Positions 38,284 through 46,875 of a stretch of DNA of 64,000 bases are shown in pieces. The stretch is from Mycobacterium sp. 852002-51057_SCH5723018 (GTDB lineage Bacteria > Actinomycetota > Actinomycetes > Mycobacteriales > Mycobacteriaceae): the NCBI RefSeq assembly GCF_001667035.1, contig NZ_LZIR01000023.1, forward strand, positions 1-64,000, written 5' to 3'. The position numbers and the translations under genes are program-made. The notes beneath the pieces are model-generated. The model ran no database searches. It saw only the letters and a list, made by a program, of their open reading frames with translations, and was not told where the DNA came from. Within the stretch, counting starts at the first letter, position 1, and each line of letters begins with the position of its first letter.

Positions 38284-39012
38284 CTAAAACATCACGCCCT
38301 TGGTCTGGAAGAACCACAATGCGGACGTCAACCAGATGAAAACCAGACCGAAGAACACAAGACCTCCGACGATGGGGACGACCCAGGCCCGGACACCTTT
38401 TCGGGTCAGCACCAGCATCTTCGTCACGAACGCGCCGTAGAAGAAACAACCCAGGATCGAATGCGCGAGGACCCGCGCGTCATAGGACTGAAAACCCAAC
38501 GCGTACAAGCAATGCACGGCGACGGGCACTGTACTGAGGACCGCGAGCCGACCGGACCAGACGTGGAAGGCGCCGATCCACGGCGGGGCCTTGATTCGTG
38601 GGACTAAGCCGTACATGACGAATGCCGAGCAAAGCTGCAGCACCGCCAGTAGCAGTGCGATCGTCGCCAGCCATGCCTTGACCGAGGTTCCGCTAGAGAA
38701 CCCAGCGACGTTTATTGCGTAGAACCTGGGTTCGTGCACCTTGGCGAACACGCCCAGCCCGACTGCGGCCGCGGCGCCCAGGACGACGGCGATCAACACC
38801 GCGGCAGTCGCGTTGCCCGTCTTCGGCGGAGGTGCGGGCGCATGACTTGATGGCACCGGTACGTGCTGGGTTGGCGCCGCATCCCTTTGCGGCGACATAT
38901 TGGAGAATCGGCGTGGTCCCTGCGGCCGTCCGGGTGGCCCAGGCCGACGTCCCGGCGGCGCCGGAAAGCGATCGGCCGGGCCGGGTCGACGCGCTGGCGG
39001 ATCAAACGACAT
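38284..39012 (-). CDS. Pro-rich membrane protein, DUF6529-like
   Basis: 242 residues from ATG 39012, overlapping the upstream gene's stop by 11 bases. Residues 1-60 are Pro/Arg-rich and cytoplasmic. Then come about five hydrophobic helices with His residues at AFHVWSGR, AVHCLYAL and LAHSILGC, positions suited to haem b ligation as in b561-like proteins. The pattern suits DUF6529, often found beside Rieske proteins in actinobacteria. I propose a quinol or haem electron-transfer module with the Rieske lipoprotein; this is inferred from context. Confidence 0.68.
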   Translation of the reverse strand: MSFDPPARRPGPADRFPAPPGRRPGPPGRPQGPRRFSNMSPQRDAAPTQHVPVPSSHAPAPPPKTGNATAAVLIAVVLGAAAAVGLGVFAKVHEPRFYAINVAGFSSGTSVKAWLATIALLLAVLQLCSAFVMYGLVPRIKAPPWIGAFHVWSGRLAVLSTVPVAVHCLYALGFQSYDARVLAHSILGCFFYGAFVTKMLVLTRKGVRAWVVPIVGGLVFFGLVFIWLTSALWFFQTKGVMF

Positions 39013-39661
39013 TGCTGTTGCCTTCCACTCGAGTCGCGGTGATTGTCTTGTCGTTGATGACCGCCGTTCCATTGATGGAAAGGGTGGGCGCCGGTGACTT
39101 GGATCCGTCCGGGCGTCGAACGACGCCGGTGACGCCGTTGTTCTGGTCGATGATCCAGCTGTCACGGCTGCCGTTCTCGAGGTACACATATAAGCCCGCA
39201 GGTGGTTGTGCGGGAGCAGCGGTGAAATTCCACTGGTCTTGATCGATCGACAGAACGCCGGTAACGCTGCCCCCGACAAGATGGCCGGTGAGATGGCTCG
39301 TCCTGTCCTTATTGTCAAGAGACACAGTGCCGTTCACCGCGCTCCCGCGTAGCCACACTTCAACCGATTTGCCATCGCATGCATAGGCAATGGCTTTGTC
39401 TCCTTCCACCGTGATCTCCAATGTCATGACACCGCGGTGGATCGGGATCTTGCCGACGTAGTCGGCCTTGGCCGGAAACGCCTCTGGCGGTGACTGAGTC
39501 GGGCTTTGGGGTGAACCGGGAGATGCGGACGCGGACACCGACGGAGCCGACGGCGTGGTTGATTGCGGCGGCGAGGACTCGTTGGAGATATTGGCTAAGA
39601 GCAGTGCGGCCCCCAACACGGCGACAGCGCCCAGCGTCAACAAAGGGCCCTTAGTGCTCAT
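39002..39661 (-). CDS. Secreted or membrane-anchored beta-rich protein of unknown function
   Basis: 219 residues. An N-terminal hydrophobic segment (LLTLGAVAVLGAALLLANI) is followed by a Ser/Thr/Pro linker (residues about 27-65) and a beta-strand-rich domain (HRGVMTLEITVEGDKAIAYACDGKSVEVWLRG ... GLYVYLENGSRDSW). It probably acts outside the membrane, held by an uncleaved N-terminal helix. Overlap with the next gene and the shared strand place it first in an operon with the DUF6529-like protein and the Rieske lipoprotein. No family is recognised. Confidence 0.7.
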   Translation of the reverse strand: MSTKGPLLTLGAVAVLGAALLLANISNESSPPQSTTPSAPSVSASASPGSPQSPTQSPPEAFPAKADYVGKIPIHRGVMTLEITVEGDKAIAYACDGKSVEVWLRGSAVNGTVSLDNKDRTSHLTGHLVGGSVTGVLSIDQDQWNFTAAPAQPPAGLYVYLENGSRDSWIIDQNNGVTGVVRRPDGSKSPAPTLSINGTAVINDKTITATRVEGNSNVV

Positions 39662-39965
39662 CTAGTCTCCTCGCCGGCTGCAGTGAGCGGTTGGCCCAAC
39701 ACCGACGCCCGTGCTAAACGGCCATGCTAGCGGCTCACCGCGGTTGCGAAGCGTCCTCCGTGTACGTGATGTAGAGGGCATCCGCAAAGCGCGCATGCCC
39801 CCTTGACAACCCTAGGCCTGGCGGCCGGCCTCGCGATATAAGGGATTTCCCTATTGCTCCACCGACCGCCGACGGCAAGACATACGCGCGGCCGGGCTCC
39901 CCGAGCAGGGCGCTGCGGTGTACCAAGTGATTGGGTCCCGCGTCAGAGTGCCTCTATGCGTCTTG
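39662..39965. other. No gene recognised; edge of the decaying region
   Basis: 304 bases between the operon start at 39661 and the LuxR remnant at 39966. I see no protein-like frame. A short AT-containing patch (GCGATATAAGGGATTTCCC) near 39833 could be promoter sequence for an unseen transcript. Otherwise unremarkable. Confidence 0.4.
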
Positions 39966-40256
39966 CTAACCGGCGCGCCTGTGGATGCCAAGCTTGCGGT
40001 AGGCACGGGAAAGGTGGACCTCAACAGTCTTGGGACTGACGAACAACACCCTGCTGATCTCCCGGTTCGACACTCCGGTCGCGGCGAGATCGGCGATCCG
40101 GCGTTCGGCCGCTGTGAGCACGCCGGTGTGGGTCGGCCCGGCGCTAGTGCGATCGACTAAAGCTCGGGCCCACGCTGCCCACAGTGGCGTGTTCAGTGCC
40201 GCAAACCCAGCCAGCGCTTCTCTGATGATGCTCGTCGACGTGCTTTTCCTCCGCTG
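39966..40256 (-). pseudogene. Remnant of a LuxR-family regulator (C-terminal HTH)
   Basis: On the minus strand a frame ending at TAG 39968-39966 encodes ALAGFAALNTPLWAAWARA, then LTAAERRIADLAATGVSNRE, ISRVLFVSPKTVEVHLSRAYRKLGIHRRAG. This is the LuxR/GerE HTH with its KTVEVHLSRAYRKL recognition helix, plus the end of the preceding helical domain found in large ATP-binding LuxR regulators. No start codon or upstream domain is present; the frame has no homologous sequence beyond about 40256. It is therefore a truncated remnant. Expression of a bare HTH cannot be excluded. Confidence 0.82.
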
Positions 40257-40315
40257 TAGGAGATCCCCCTTCGCGAGCGTAAGATATCGATGGTTATGCT
40301 ACAAATGTACTTGTC

Positions 40316-40903
40316 ATGAGATATCCGGCAGACCAGAAGGCCAAGGCACGCGCCGCGCTGCTGCGTGCCGGCACGCGGTCGATGAAGGTCGCCGGCTTCA
40401 ACGGGATCGGGGTGGACGGGCTGGCCGCCGCGGCGGACGTGACGTCGGGGGCGTTCTATTCGAACTTCGCCAATAAGGAAGCGATGCTGGAGGCGATCGT
40501 CGAGGCCGCCGTCGGTGAGCCGTTCGTTTCCGACACGGAGTCCGGCACCAAGACCGAGCGCCGGTCGAAGCTGAAGAACTTTGTCGCGGAATACCTCAGC
40601 GCCTACCACGTGGAAAACCCGGCCGACGGATGCGTGATGCCGACGCTGAGCGCCGACGTGGCGCGGTCGGGAGCGTCCACTCGGGAGGCGTACGAACACA
40701 AGATCGTCGCGCTGGCGGGGCGGATGGCGGAGGTGCTCGACGGCGCCGACCGGGAGCGCCGGGCGTGGAGCGTCGTCGCGCTGATGGTGGGGGCGGTGTC
40801 GATCTCGCGCGCGATGTCCGACGCCGCCACGCAGGCAGAGGTGCTCGGCGCCGCGAGTGAGACCGCGGACAGGCTCATTTCACCCGGCAAGCAACGCAAA
40901 TGA
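40316..40903 (+). CDS. TetR-family transcriptional regulator
   Basis: 195 residues from ATG 40316. The N-terminal HTH is GFNGIGVDGLAAAADVTSGAFYSNFANKEAMLEAIV, typical TetR with the Y-x-x-F recognition helix. The C-terminal ligand domain contains DGCVMPTLSADVARSG, common in a TetR_C subgroup. An imperfect inverted repeat (ACAAATGTACTTGT, 10 of 14 symmetric) lies at the start codon and may be its operator. It overlaps the next gene by 4 bases, so the SnoaL-like protein is probably in the same operon. Confidence 0.9.
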   Translation: MRYPADQKAKARAALLRAGTRSMKVAGFNGIGVDGLAAAADVTSGAFYSNFANKEAMLEAIVEAAVGEPFVSDTESGTKTERRSKLKNFVAEYLSAYHVENPADGCVMPTLSADVARSGASTREAYEHKIVALAGRMAEVLDGADRERRAWSVVALMVGAVSISRAMSDAATQAEVLGAASETADRLISPGKQRK

Positions 40904-41409
40904 CCGCAGGCGGCATGGGGGCTTCGAGTGGTTGGAAAGCCGCCCTGGCAGGTGCGGGTATCGCCATGGCGATGGTTTGCGTTGTGCCAGACGGCAATTC
41001 GGCCGCCGCGCCGGACGATGAAGCTGCGGCCACGCAGCAGCAGCGGGCCGTCGTCGGCGCTTTCGCGACCGCCATCGTGCACGACGATCATGCGGGGATC
41101 GCGGAACACGCAACACCCGACATTGTCTGGACCATCCCCGGCTCCAGCGTGGTGTCTGGCCGGACGACCGGAATCGATGACGTCACCCGACTGGCCGACA
41201 CTTTCGCCCAGTACGGGCTGCACATCTCGCCGCAGGGATTCGCTTTCGGCCGTGACACCGTCGCGGTCACGTTGCACGACACCGGTGAGCACAATGGCAA
41301 GCGGCTCGAACAGGACGTGGTCAACGTGCTAACTATCCGTGGCGACAAGATTTCAGAGGTCACAGCGCATTTGACCGACATCGGTTCGTTCGACGCGTAC
41401 TTCTCCTAA
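40900..41409 (+). CDS. SnoaL/NTF2-like protein with N-terminal signal sequence
   Basis: 169 residues, ATG overlapping the TetR stop. Residues about 12-37 are hydrophobic (WKAALAGAGIAMAMVCVVP), likely a signal peptide ending near AAA. The mature part fits the cone-shaped SnoaL/NTF2 fold: FATAIVHDDHAGIAEHATPDIVWTIPGSSVVSGRTTGIDDV, then helix-strand pattern to ITAHLTDIGSFDAYFS-like end. Such proteins bind or isomerise small hydrophobic ligands. The ligand is unknown. Confidence 0.8.
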   Translation: MTAGGMGASSGWKAALAGAGIAMAMVCVVPDGNSAAAPDDEAAATQQQRAVVGAFATAIVHDDHAGIAEHATPDIVWTIPGSSVVSGRTTGIDDVTRLADTFAQYGLHISPQGFAFGRDTVAVTLHDTGEHNGKRLEQDVVNVLTIRGDKISEVTAHLTDIGSFDAYFS

Positions 41410-41640
41410 CCGAGGTGCATCGTGAACCAGTCCCGCGCGGGCGCGACGCCAGCTCGAACCCGTTGCCGGTGTAGGCCGCGAAGTGGCTGCCGGGGATGGA
41501 GACGATCCTTTTCGGTTCGGCGGCCGTCTGGTACGCGGTGGCTGCGCGGTTCCCGCCGGTGAGCCCGTCTTTTGCGGGCGACGATCATCAGCAGCGGGGT
41601 CGGCGTGATCCCGGCTGGTAGCGGGCCGGTTCGTAGCCGG
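41406..41640 (-). pseudogene. Decayed C-terminal part of an alpha/beta hydrolase
   Basis: Read on the minus strand, recognisable blocks occur in shifting frames: YEPARYQPG, then ITPTPLLMIVAR, then DGLTGGNRAATAYQTAAEPK followed by RIVSIPGSHFAAYTGNGFEL, and last ARDWFTMHLG with a stop at 41406. The order is that of the C-terminal half of a dienelactone-type hydrolase (strand before the Asp, the Asp, and the catalytic His in GSHF). At least two frameshifts separate the blocks and the N-terminal half is missing. It is therefore a pseudogene; its stop overlaps the SnoaL-like gene end. Confidence 0.75.
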
Positions 41641-41850
41641 AATGTTTTCGGACTTCGTACGCGTCCGCCTTCGGCAACCTATCGGCTCGCTAGGTGTCGA
41701 ACGATACATTCTCGCGCGGGGTCCTCCACCGCCACTTGAAATCGCTTGTGCCGGACGATGTTTCTATCGGTCTGGCGCGCGCCGTCCTGCACCGAATCTG
41801 CCGCTGCGGCCGTACCCTCAAGGCGTCACCGAGTCGGGGCTAGCCGTAGG

Positions 41851-41878
41851 ATAGCGATCGGTATATAGTGATCGTTAT
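41851..41878. promoter_or_regulatory. Inverted repeat upstream of the HSL-type esterase
   Basis: ATAGCGATC (41851-41859) and GATCGTTAT (41870-41878) form an inverted repeat with one mismatch around GGTATATAGT, which itself looks like a -10 element. It sits 29 bases before the esterase GTG. The arrangement suits repression by a TetR-type protein such as the one at 40316 (inference). Confidence 0.5.
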
Positions 41879-41907
41879 TCTATGAATCACGACCGGAAGG
41901 AAAGTGC

Positions 41908-42831
41908 GTGGCAAGCAAGCAGGCGGTCGAGTTCGCCGATTTCTTGGCGGACATCGGCAGGCGAGTCTCTAATCCCAACTTCGAGCTGGAGACGATTCGC
42001 GACGTCATCGAGAACATCCATCTGGCGACGAAGGAACCCGAGGGAGTCACCTACGCCGAGGTCGACGCCGGCGGTGTCGAGGCCCTGTGGTGCATTCCCG
42101 TCGACAGTGACCCCGAATCGGTGCTGCTGCACACGCATATGGGCGGCAGCGTGCTGATGTCGATGCACTCCGACCGAAAGGCGGCCGCGCATATCGCGAA
42201 AGCGGCCGGCGCGTGGTCGTTGGTGCTGAACTTCCGGCGATCCCCGGAGCACAAATACCCGGCGCAGGTCGAAGACGTGGAAACCGCCTACCGTTGGCTG
42301 CTCGATCAGGGCTACCGGCCCGACAAGATCGGCAGCGTCGGCCATTCGATCGGTGGCTTCCTCGCGGTCGAACTTGCGCTGCGGCTGCGTGATCGGGGAG
42401 AGGCGCTGCCCGGCGCCGTGCTATCCATTTCGCCCTGGACCGATGTCACGCTGTCGGGGGAAACCATCGAGACCAATGCCGAGCGGGACAAGCTGCTCAC
42501 GCGGGGATTGCTCGAGCTGTTCCGGTCGTGCTGGCTCGACGGAACCGCCGTGGAATACACCGACCCGCGGGTGCATCTGCTCGGGGCCGACCTGTCCGGG
42601 CTGCCCCCCATCGCGGTGTACTACGGCGAGTACGAACTGCTCGCGTCGGACGCCGTCGCCTTCTCCCAAAAGGCAAGGGAGGCGGGCAATGACATCGTCG
42701 TCCGGCAGGTCGACGAGGGGCAGCACTCCTTCATCATGGGGGCGGGCCGCGTCGACGAGGTCGACCGCGCGATCGCCGAAATGGGTCGCTGGCTGCACTC
42801 GGCGCTCGGCGTTCATACGGCGGTGGTCTAG
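41908..42831 (+). CDS. HSL-family alpha/beta-hydrolase esterase
   Basis: 307 residues from GTG 41908 with GGAAGG about 8 bases upstream. The hormone-sensitive-lipase group is indicated by the oxyanion segment LLHTHMGGSVLM (HGG-like, here HMGG), the nucleophile elbow GHSIGG, NFRRSPEHKYPAQVEDVETAYRWLL, the Asp region YYGEYELLASD and the catalytic His in DEGQHSFI. The HMGG and GHSIGG variants differ from the usual HGGG and GDSAGG. The substrate is unknown. It heads a run with the truncated amidase and the NmrA-like gene. Confidence 0.9.
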   Translation: MASKQAVEFADFLADIGRRVSNPNFELETIRDVIENIHLATKEPEGVTYAEVDAGGVEALWCIPVDSDPESVLLHTHMGGSVLMSMHSDRKAAAHIAKAAGAWSLVLNFRRSPEHKYPAQVEDVETAYRWLLDQGYRPDKIGSVGHSIGGFLAVELALRLRDRGEALPGAVLSISPWTDVTLSGETIETNAERDKLLTRGLLELFRSCWLDGTAVEYTDPRVHLLGADLSGLPPIAVYYGEYELLASDAVAFSQKAREAGNDIVVRQVDEGQHSFIMGAGRVDEVDRAIAEMGRWLHSALGVHTAVV

Positions 42832-42835
42832 CGTC

Positions 42836-43045
42836 ATGCAACCGTTCGAACTGACCTTGGCCGCGGCCGTACAGCAGATCAGGGCCAAGGCGCTGTCGCC
42901 GGTCGAGCTCACCGAGTCCGTGCTGGCCCGCATCGACGCGGTCAACCCGCAGATCAACGCGTTCAGCAACGTCACCACAGAATTGGCCGCCGGGGCCGCG
43001 GCGCTGGCGGAGCGCGAGATCGCAGGAGGAGAACAACATTCATGA
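42836..43045 (+). pseudogene. N-terminal fragment of an amidase-signature enzyme
   Basis: 69 residues from ATG 42836. The sequence (LTLAAAVQQIRAKALSPVEL, then LARIDAVNPQINAFSNVT, EREIAGGEQHS) is the start of an amidase (GatA/AtzF-type) and stops where a full enzyme would enter the Lys-cis-Ser-Ser catalytic core, which is absent. The frame ends at a stop overlapping the NmrA-like gene's ATG (ATGA). The fragment now supplies the RBS (AGGAGGAG) for the next gene. It is a truncated gene left by a deletion joining amidase and NmrA-like genes. Confidence 0.75.
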
Positions 43046-43938
43046 GCACATTTCTGGTGACCGGACCGACAGGAGTTGTCGGCCACTACCTCACCCACCT
43101 GCTCTTAGAGCGCGGCCATCAGGTACGCGCGCTGGCGCATCGGGCTGACCAGCGCTCCGAGGGACTCAGGAAGGCAGGCGCACACGTCGTTGTCGGCGAC
43201 CTGCTGGACCTGGCGGCGATGCGCGCCGCGACCGAAGGCGTCGACGGCGCCTACTTCAGCTACCCGATCATGCCGGGACTGTTGGAGGCCACCACCATTT
43301 TCGCCCAAGCCGCCACCGAAGCCGGCGTCGGGATCATCGTCAATATGAGCCAAAAGCCGGCTCGGCCCGACGCGGGAAGCAATGCGTCGCGCCAACATTG
43401 GCTGTCCGAGCGGATCTTCAACAACTTTCCGGTGCCGACGGCCCATATCAAGCCGACCTTATTCGCCGAGTGGCTCATCCAGTTCCTCGACGCCGATAAC
43501 ATGTTGCGGCTGCCGTTTGCCGACGGCCGCCATGCCCCCATCGCCGGGGAGGATCAGGCCTACGTCGTGGCCGGGATCCTGGAGCACCGGCAAAACCACG
43601 ACGGCAAGGAATACCCGCTGTATGGGCCGGTGGAGATGAACCACTTCGAGATCGCCGAGGAACTCAGTAACACACTCGGTGTTCCGTTCACCTACGAACC
43701 GGTGAGCATAGATGCCTTCGCGGACACCATGAGGCGCCAGGGCTTCCACGAGCACACCATCCAGCACATCGAGAACATCGCCCAGGACTACCGCGACGGG
43801 ATCTTCGCCGGCACCAACGACGTGGTGGAAAAGATGGGCGACAAAACACCCACCAGTGTCAGCGAATTCGCGCTGCGCAACAAAGAATATCTCGTCGACA
43901 AGCAGCGGTGGGGCTATTGGTTGTCAGCGCGCAGCTGA
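43042..43938 (+). CDS. NmrA-like NAD(P)-binding protein
   Basis: 298 residues. The Rossmann motif is VTGPTGVVGHYL; RALAHRADQ provides the basic residues after strand 2 that favour NADP. VVVGDLLDLAAMRAATEGVDGAYFSYP and the rest match the NmrA/atypical extended SDR family, without a clear YxxxK pair. Such proteins are redox sensors or quinone/isoflavone reductases. The start is placed at ATG 43042 with AGGAGG upstream. Confidence 0.85.
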   Translation: MSTFLVTGPTGVVGHYLTHLLLERGHQVRALAHRADQRSEGLRKAGAHVVVGDLLDLAAMRAATEGVDGAYFSYPIMPGLLEATTIFAQAATEAGVGIIVNMSQKPARPDAGSNASRQHWLSERIFNNFPVPTAHIKPTLFAEWLIQFLDADNMLRLPFADGRHAPIAGEDQAYVVAGILEHRQNHDGKEYPLYGPVEMNHFEIAEELSNTLGVPFTYEPVSIDAFADTMRRQGFHEHTIQHIENIAQDYRDGIFAGTNDVVEKMGDKTPTSVSEFALRNKEYLVDKQRWGYWLSARS

Positions 43939-44237
43939 CCTCAGCCACAGTGAGGCCTGCCTGAGGACCGAAGACGACTGCATCAACGGCCAGGGCCCAA
44001 CGACAGGCATGGCGACACGTAGCAGACAGACCTGCCCAATAGGGCTGGGCCGGATCGACGGCGTGACCAAACCGAAGATGTCTACATCGAGTACACAAGT
44101 ACTCGCGACCGCATCGGTTCGTATCCAAGAAATCGGCCAACGTGCCACACATTTCTCGAATTAGATTGAACCGCTCAGCTCTTCAGCGCGTGAAGCTAGA
44201 TATATCGACCTATACCCAGCAAAGGTAGGAGGCCTGC
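43939..44237. other. 299-base gap with no recognised gene
   Basis: No protein-like frame was found on either strand. The last 60 bases hold AT-rich promoter-like sequence (AGATATATCGACCTATACCC) and AGGAGG before the GMC oxidoreductase start, so it is probably that gene's promoter region. Confidence 0.45.
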
Positions 44238-45791
44238 GTGGATATTGTGTTGGAGCCGCGTTACGACGTCATCGTGTGTGGTGCTGGTTCGTCGGGATCG
44301 GTGATCGCCGGCCGACTTGCCCAGAACCCCGACGTGAAAGTCCTACTTTTGGAGGCCGGCGGCAGCGACGACGTCCCCAGCGTGACCGACGCAAGCCAGT
44401 GGCCATCTAACCTTGGCAGCGAACGTGATTGGGGATTCATCTCCGAGCCGGACCCGCGGCTTCATGGGCGCGCGATCGCGTTTTCGATGGGCAAAGTGCT
44501 CGGCGGCGGGTCCAGCATCAACCTGATGATCTGGGCGCGAGGACACCGCAGCGACTGGGACCACTACGCTTCCGAATCCGGCGAGCCGGCCTGGGGATAC
44601 GAGCCAACCCTCGATCTGTACCGGCGGATCGAGGACTGGCAGGGCGTCGGCGAGCCAAATCATCGGGGCAGGGGCGGGCCGGTGTTCGTACAACCAGCAC
44701 CGGCCGCGCATCCGCTCGCCGCGGCGACCCTTGAGGCGGCGAGGGCCATCGGGATTCCCACCTACCAGAGCCCCAACGGCCGCCTGATGGAGGAGACCCG
44801 CGGCGCCGCCATCACCGATCTGCGCTGGCGCGACGGAAAACGCCTATCGGTGTTTCGCACCTACACCGCCCCACATCAGCAGCAGACCAACCTGACCGTG
44901 GTCCCGCACGCACTGGTCACCCGCGTGATCTTCGACGGCATCCGAGCCACCGGTGTCGAGGTTGTCCATGGGGGCACCGTGCATCGTGTGTCGGCCGACG
45001 CTGAGGTCGTGTTGTCGCTTGGCACCATTCACACACCGAAGGTGCTCATGCAGTCCGGCATCGGAGACGAAGACGAATTGCGTCGAGTCGGCGTCACCGT
45101 CCGCCAGCACCTGCCCGGCGTCGGGCGCAACCTTCAGGATCACTTCGGGTTCGACTGCGTATGGGAGTTTCCCGAGACCATCCAGGGCAGCACTCAGGTG
45201 GGGGCGGCACTGTTCTGGGACTCCGGGGCTGCCGATGTCCGCGGACCGGACCTGTTCGCATGTTCAGGGTCCTTCCCGAAAGCCACTGCCGAAAACGCTG
45301 CGAAATACGGCCTGCCGCAAAACAGCTGGACCCTGTTCGGCTCACCGACGCAGCCTCACAGCCGCGGTCGGCTCCGGTTGTCAGGCAACGGCCCGACCGA
45401 TCCCATTCGGATCGAAGCCAACGCGCTATCGGACCCCGAAGACCTGAAGACCGCCATCGCCTGCATCGAAACCATGCGCGAGATCGGCAACTCCGCAGAT
45501 CTTCGATCTTTCGTCGCGCGCGAGGTCATGCCGGGCGACCTAACCGGCGCCGAGTTGGAGACGTATCTGCGTGACGCCGTCACCACCTACTGGCACGAAT
45601 GCGGGACAGCAAAGATGGGCCGCGACCCCATGTCCGTGGTCGACGGACACCTCAAGGTCTACGGCATCGAGGGCCTGCGCGTCGCCGACGCCTCCATCAT
45701 GCCCCGCATCAGCGCCGCCAACACCATGGCGCCCTGCGTCGTCATCGGCGAGCGCGCCGCACAATTCATCCAAGCCGCACACCGAATCTGA
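44238..45791 (+). CDS. GMC-family FAD-dependent oxidoreductase
   Basis: 517 residues from GTG 44238 with AGGAGG. The FAD-binding motif is VIVCGAGSSGSVIAGRLAQNP; the GMC signature 1 appears as GKVLGGGSSINLMIWARG; signature 2 as GTIHTPKVLMQSGIG. The catalytic His is in TYWHECGTAKMG; the second active-site position is Asn in ISAANTMAP. The family oxidises primary or secondary alcohols (choline dehydrogenase-like); the substrate is not evident. The neighbours (alpha/beta hydrolase, Baeyer-Villiger-type monooxygenase, SDR) suggest a catabolic pathway for an alcohol/ketone (inference). Confidence 0.93.
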   Translation: MDIVLEPRYDVIVCGAGSSGSVIAGRLAQNPDVKVLLLEAGGSDDVPSVTDASQWPSNLGSERDWGFISEPDPRLHGRAIAFSMGKVLGGGSSINLMIWARGHRSDWDHYASESGEPAWGYEPTLDLYRRIEDWQGVGEPNHRGRGGPVFVQPAPAAHPLAAATLEAARAIGIPTYQSPNGRLMEETRGAAITDLRWRDGKRLSVFRTYTAPHQQQTNLTVVPHALVTRVIFDGIRATGVEVVHGGTVHRVSADAEVVLSLGTIHTPKVLMQSGIGDEDELRRVGVTVRQHLPGVGRNLQDHFGFDCVWEFPETIQGSTQVGAALFWDSGAADVRGPDLFACSGSFPKATAENAAKYGLPQNSWTLFGSPTQPHSRGRLRLSGNGPTDPIRIEANALSDPEDLKTAIACIETMREIGNSADLRSFVAREVMPGDLTGAELETYLRDAVTTYWHECGTAKMGRDPMSVVDGHLKVYGIEGLRVADASIMPRISAANTMAPCVVIGERAAQFIQAAHRI

Positions 45792-45860
45792 CTCATGCGC
45801 ACGGCACTACAGCCGGCCGGGTAGCTGAGGAGCCAAACATCACATGCAAGGAGCAGTCGC

Positions 45861-46649
45861 ATGCTGGAAATGATCGATAAGGGACAAGCCAGCGATGAAC
45901 ATCCACACCCCCTGCTCTTTGTCCACGGCGCCTGGCACAGCGGATGGTGTTGGAATGAACACTTTCTCGACTTCTTCGCTGGCCGAGGCTTCCGTGCCCT
46001 AGCGCTGAGCCTGCGGGGCCACGGCACTAGCCCAATCGAGAAATCGCTGCGCAGGTGCTCGATTTCAGACTTTCTCACCGACTTGAGCTCGGTCACGCAA
46101 AACCTTCCAACGCCCCCAGTGCTAGTCGGTCACTCCATGGGCGGCTTCCTAGTCCAAAAGTACTTGGAGACTCATGACATTCCAGCCGCGGTACTTATCG
46201 CCTCGGCGCCACCGCGGGGACACCTGCGCTCCTTGCTGCGGTCGATGCGCCGACATCCATACCGCAGCAACAAATTTGCGCTTACCGGCGATCCCGCTCA
46301 CCTGTACGGCTCAACGGCAGGCGCTCGAGAACTCTTGTTCGGTGGCAAGGCTCCCGATCCTCTCGTCGACGCGGTCACAACGCGACTCCAGCCGGAAAGC
46401 ACACGCGCCATCCTCTTCGACATGGTGGCCGCCAACTTGGTCGACACCAGGAAGATCAGCACACCGATGCTCGTCATGGGCGGACAAAACGACCAAATCT
46501 ACGCCGCCAGCGACATACGCCAGACCGCCAAGGCCTATAACACAGAGCCCGTCTTCATCCCCGAGATGGGACACGAGCTCATGCTAGAACCAGGATGGGC
46601 CATGGTTGCCGACACGATTACGTCCTGGCTGGGCAAGCAACGACTATGA
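45861..46649 (+). CDS. Alpha/beta hydrolase
   Basis: 262 residues from ATG 45861 (AAGGAG upstream). LLFVHGAWHSGWCWNE is the oxyanion segment, GHSMGGFL the nucleophile elbow, GGQNDQIY the Asp region and MGHELML the catalytic His. It resembles the MhpC/EST-type hydrolases of ring-cleavage or ester pathways. It lies 69 bases after the GMC gene and is probably in the same transcript. Confidence 0.9.
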   Translation: MLEMIDKGQASDEHPHPLLFVHGAWHSGWCWNEHFLDFFAGRGFRALALSLRGHGTSPIEKSLRRCSISDFLTDLSSVTQNLPTPPVLVGHSMGGFLVQKYLETHDIPAAVLIASAPPRGHLRSLLRSMRRHPYRSNKFALTGDPAHLYGSTAGARELLFGGKAPDPLVDAVTTRLQPESTRAILFDMVAANLVDTRKISTPMLVMGGQNDQIYAASDIRQTAKAYNTEPVFIPEMGHELMLEPGWAMVADTITSWLGKQRL

Positions 46650-46875
46650 CCCTCGACGCCTCCTATCACTGGATCCAAGCGAGTCGAGGTCACCGGCCCG
46701 CGGATGTGGCAGTGATTCACTCGACCGGCAATGCCTTTGCTTTACAAGGCATCCCACGCAGTTTGAAAACCTACAGTTTCTTTTCCCCCACCCAAATAAT
46801 TTCTGCAATTACTCGTTCGCGCGGCTTCAGCGCGTGTCCAGCGGGCCGGTAGTGACACGGGTCCGTCCAGGACAG

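Noticed and set aside
46650..46875. Small gene after the alpha/beta hydrolase
   Set aside because: Open frames here are short and lack RBS and protein-like composition.
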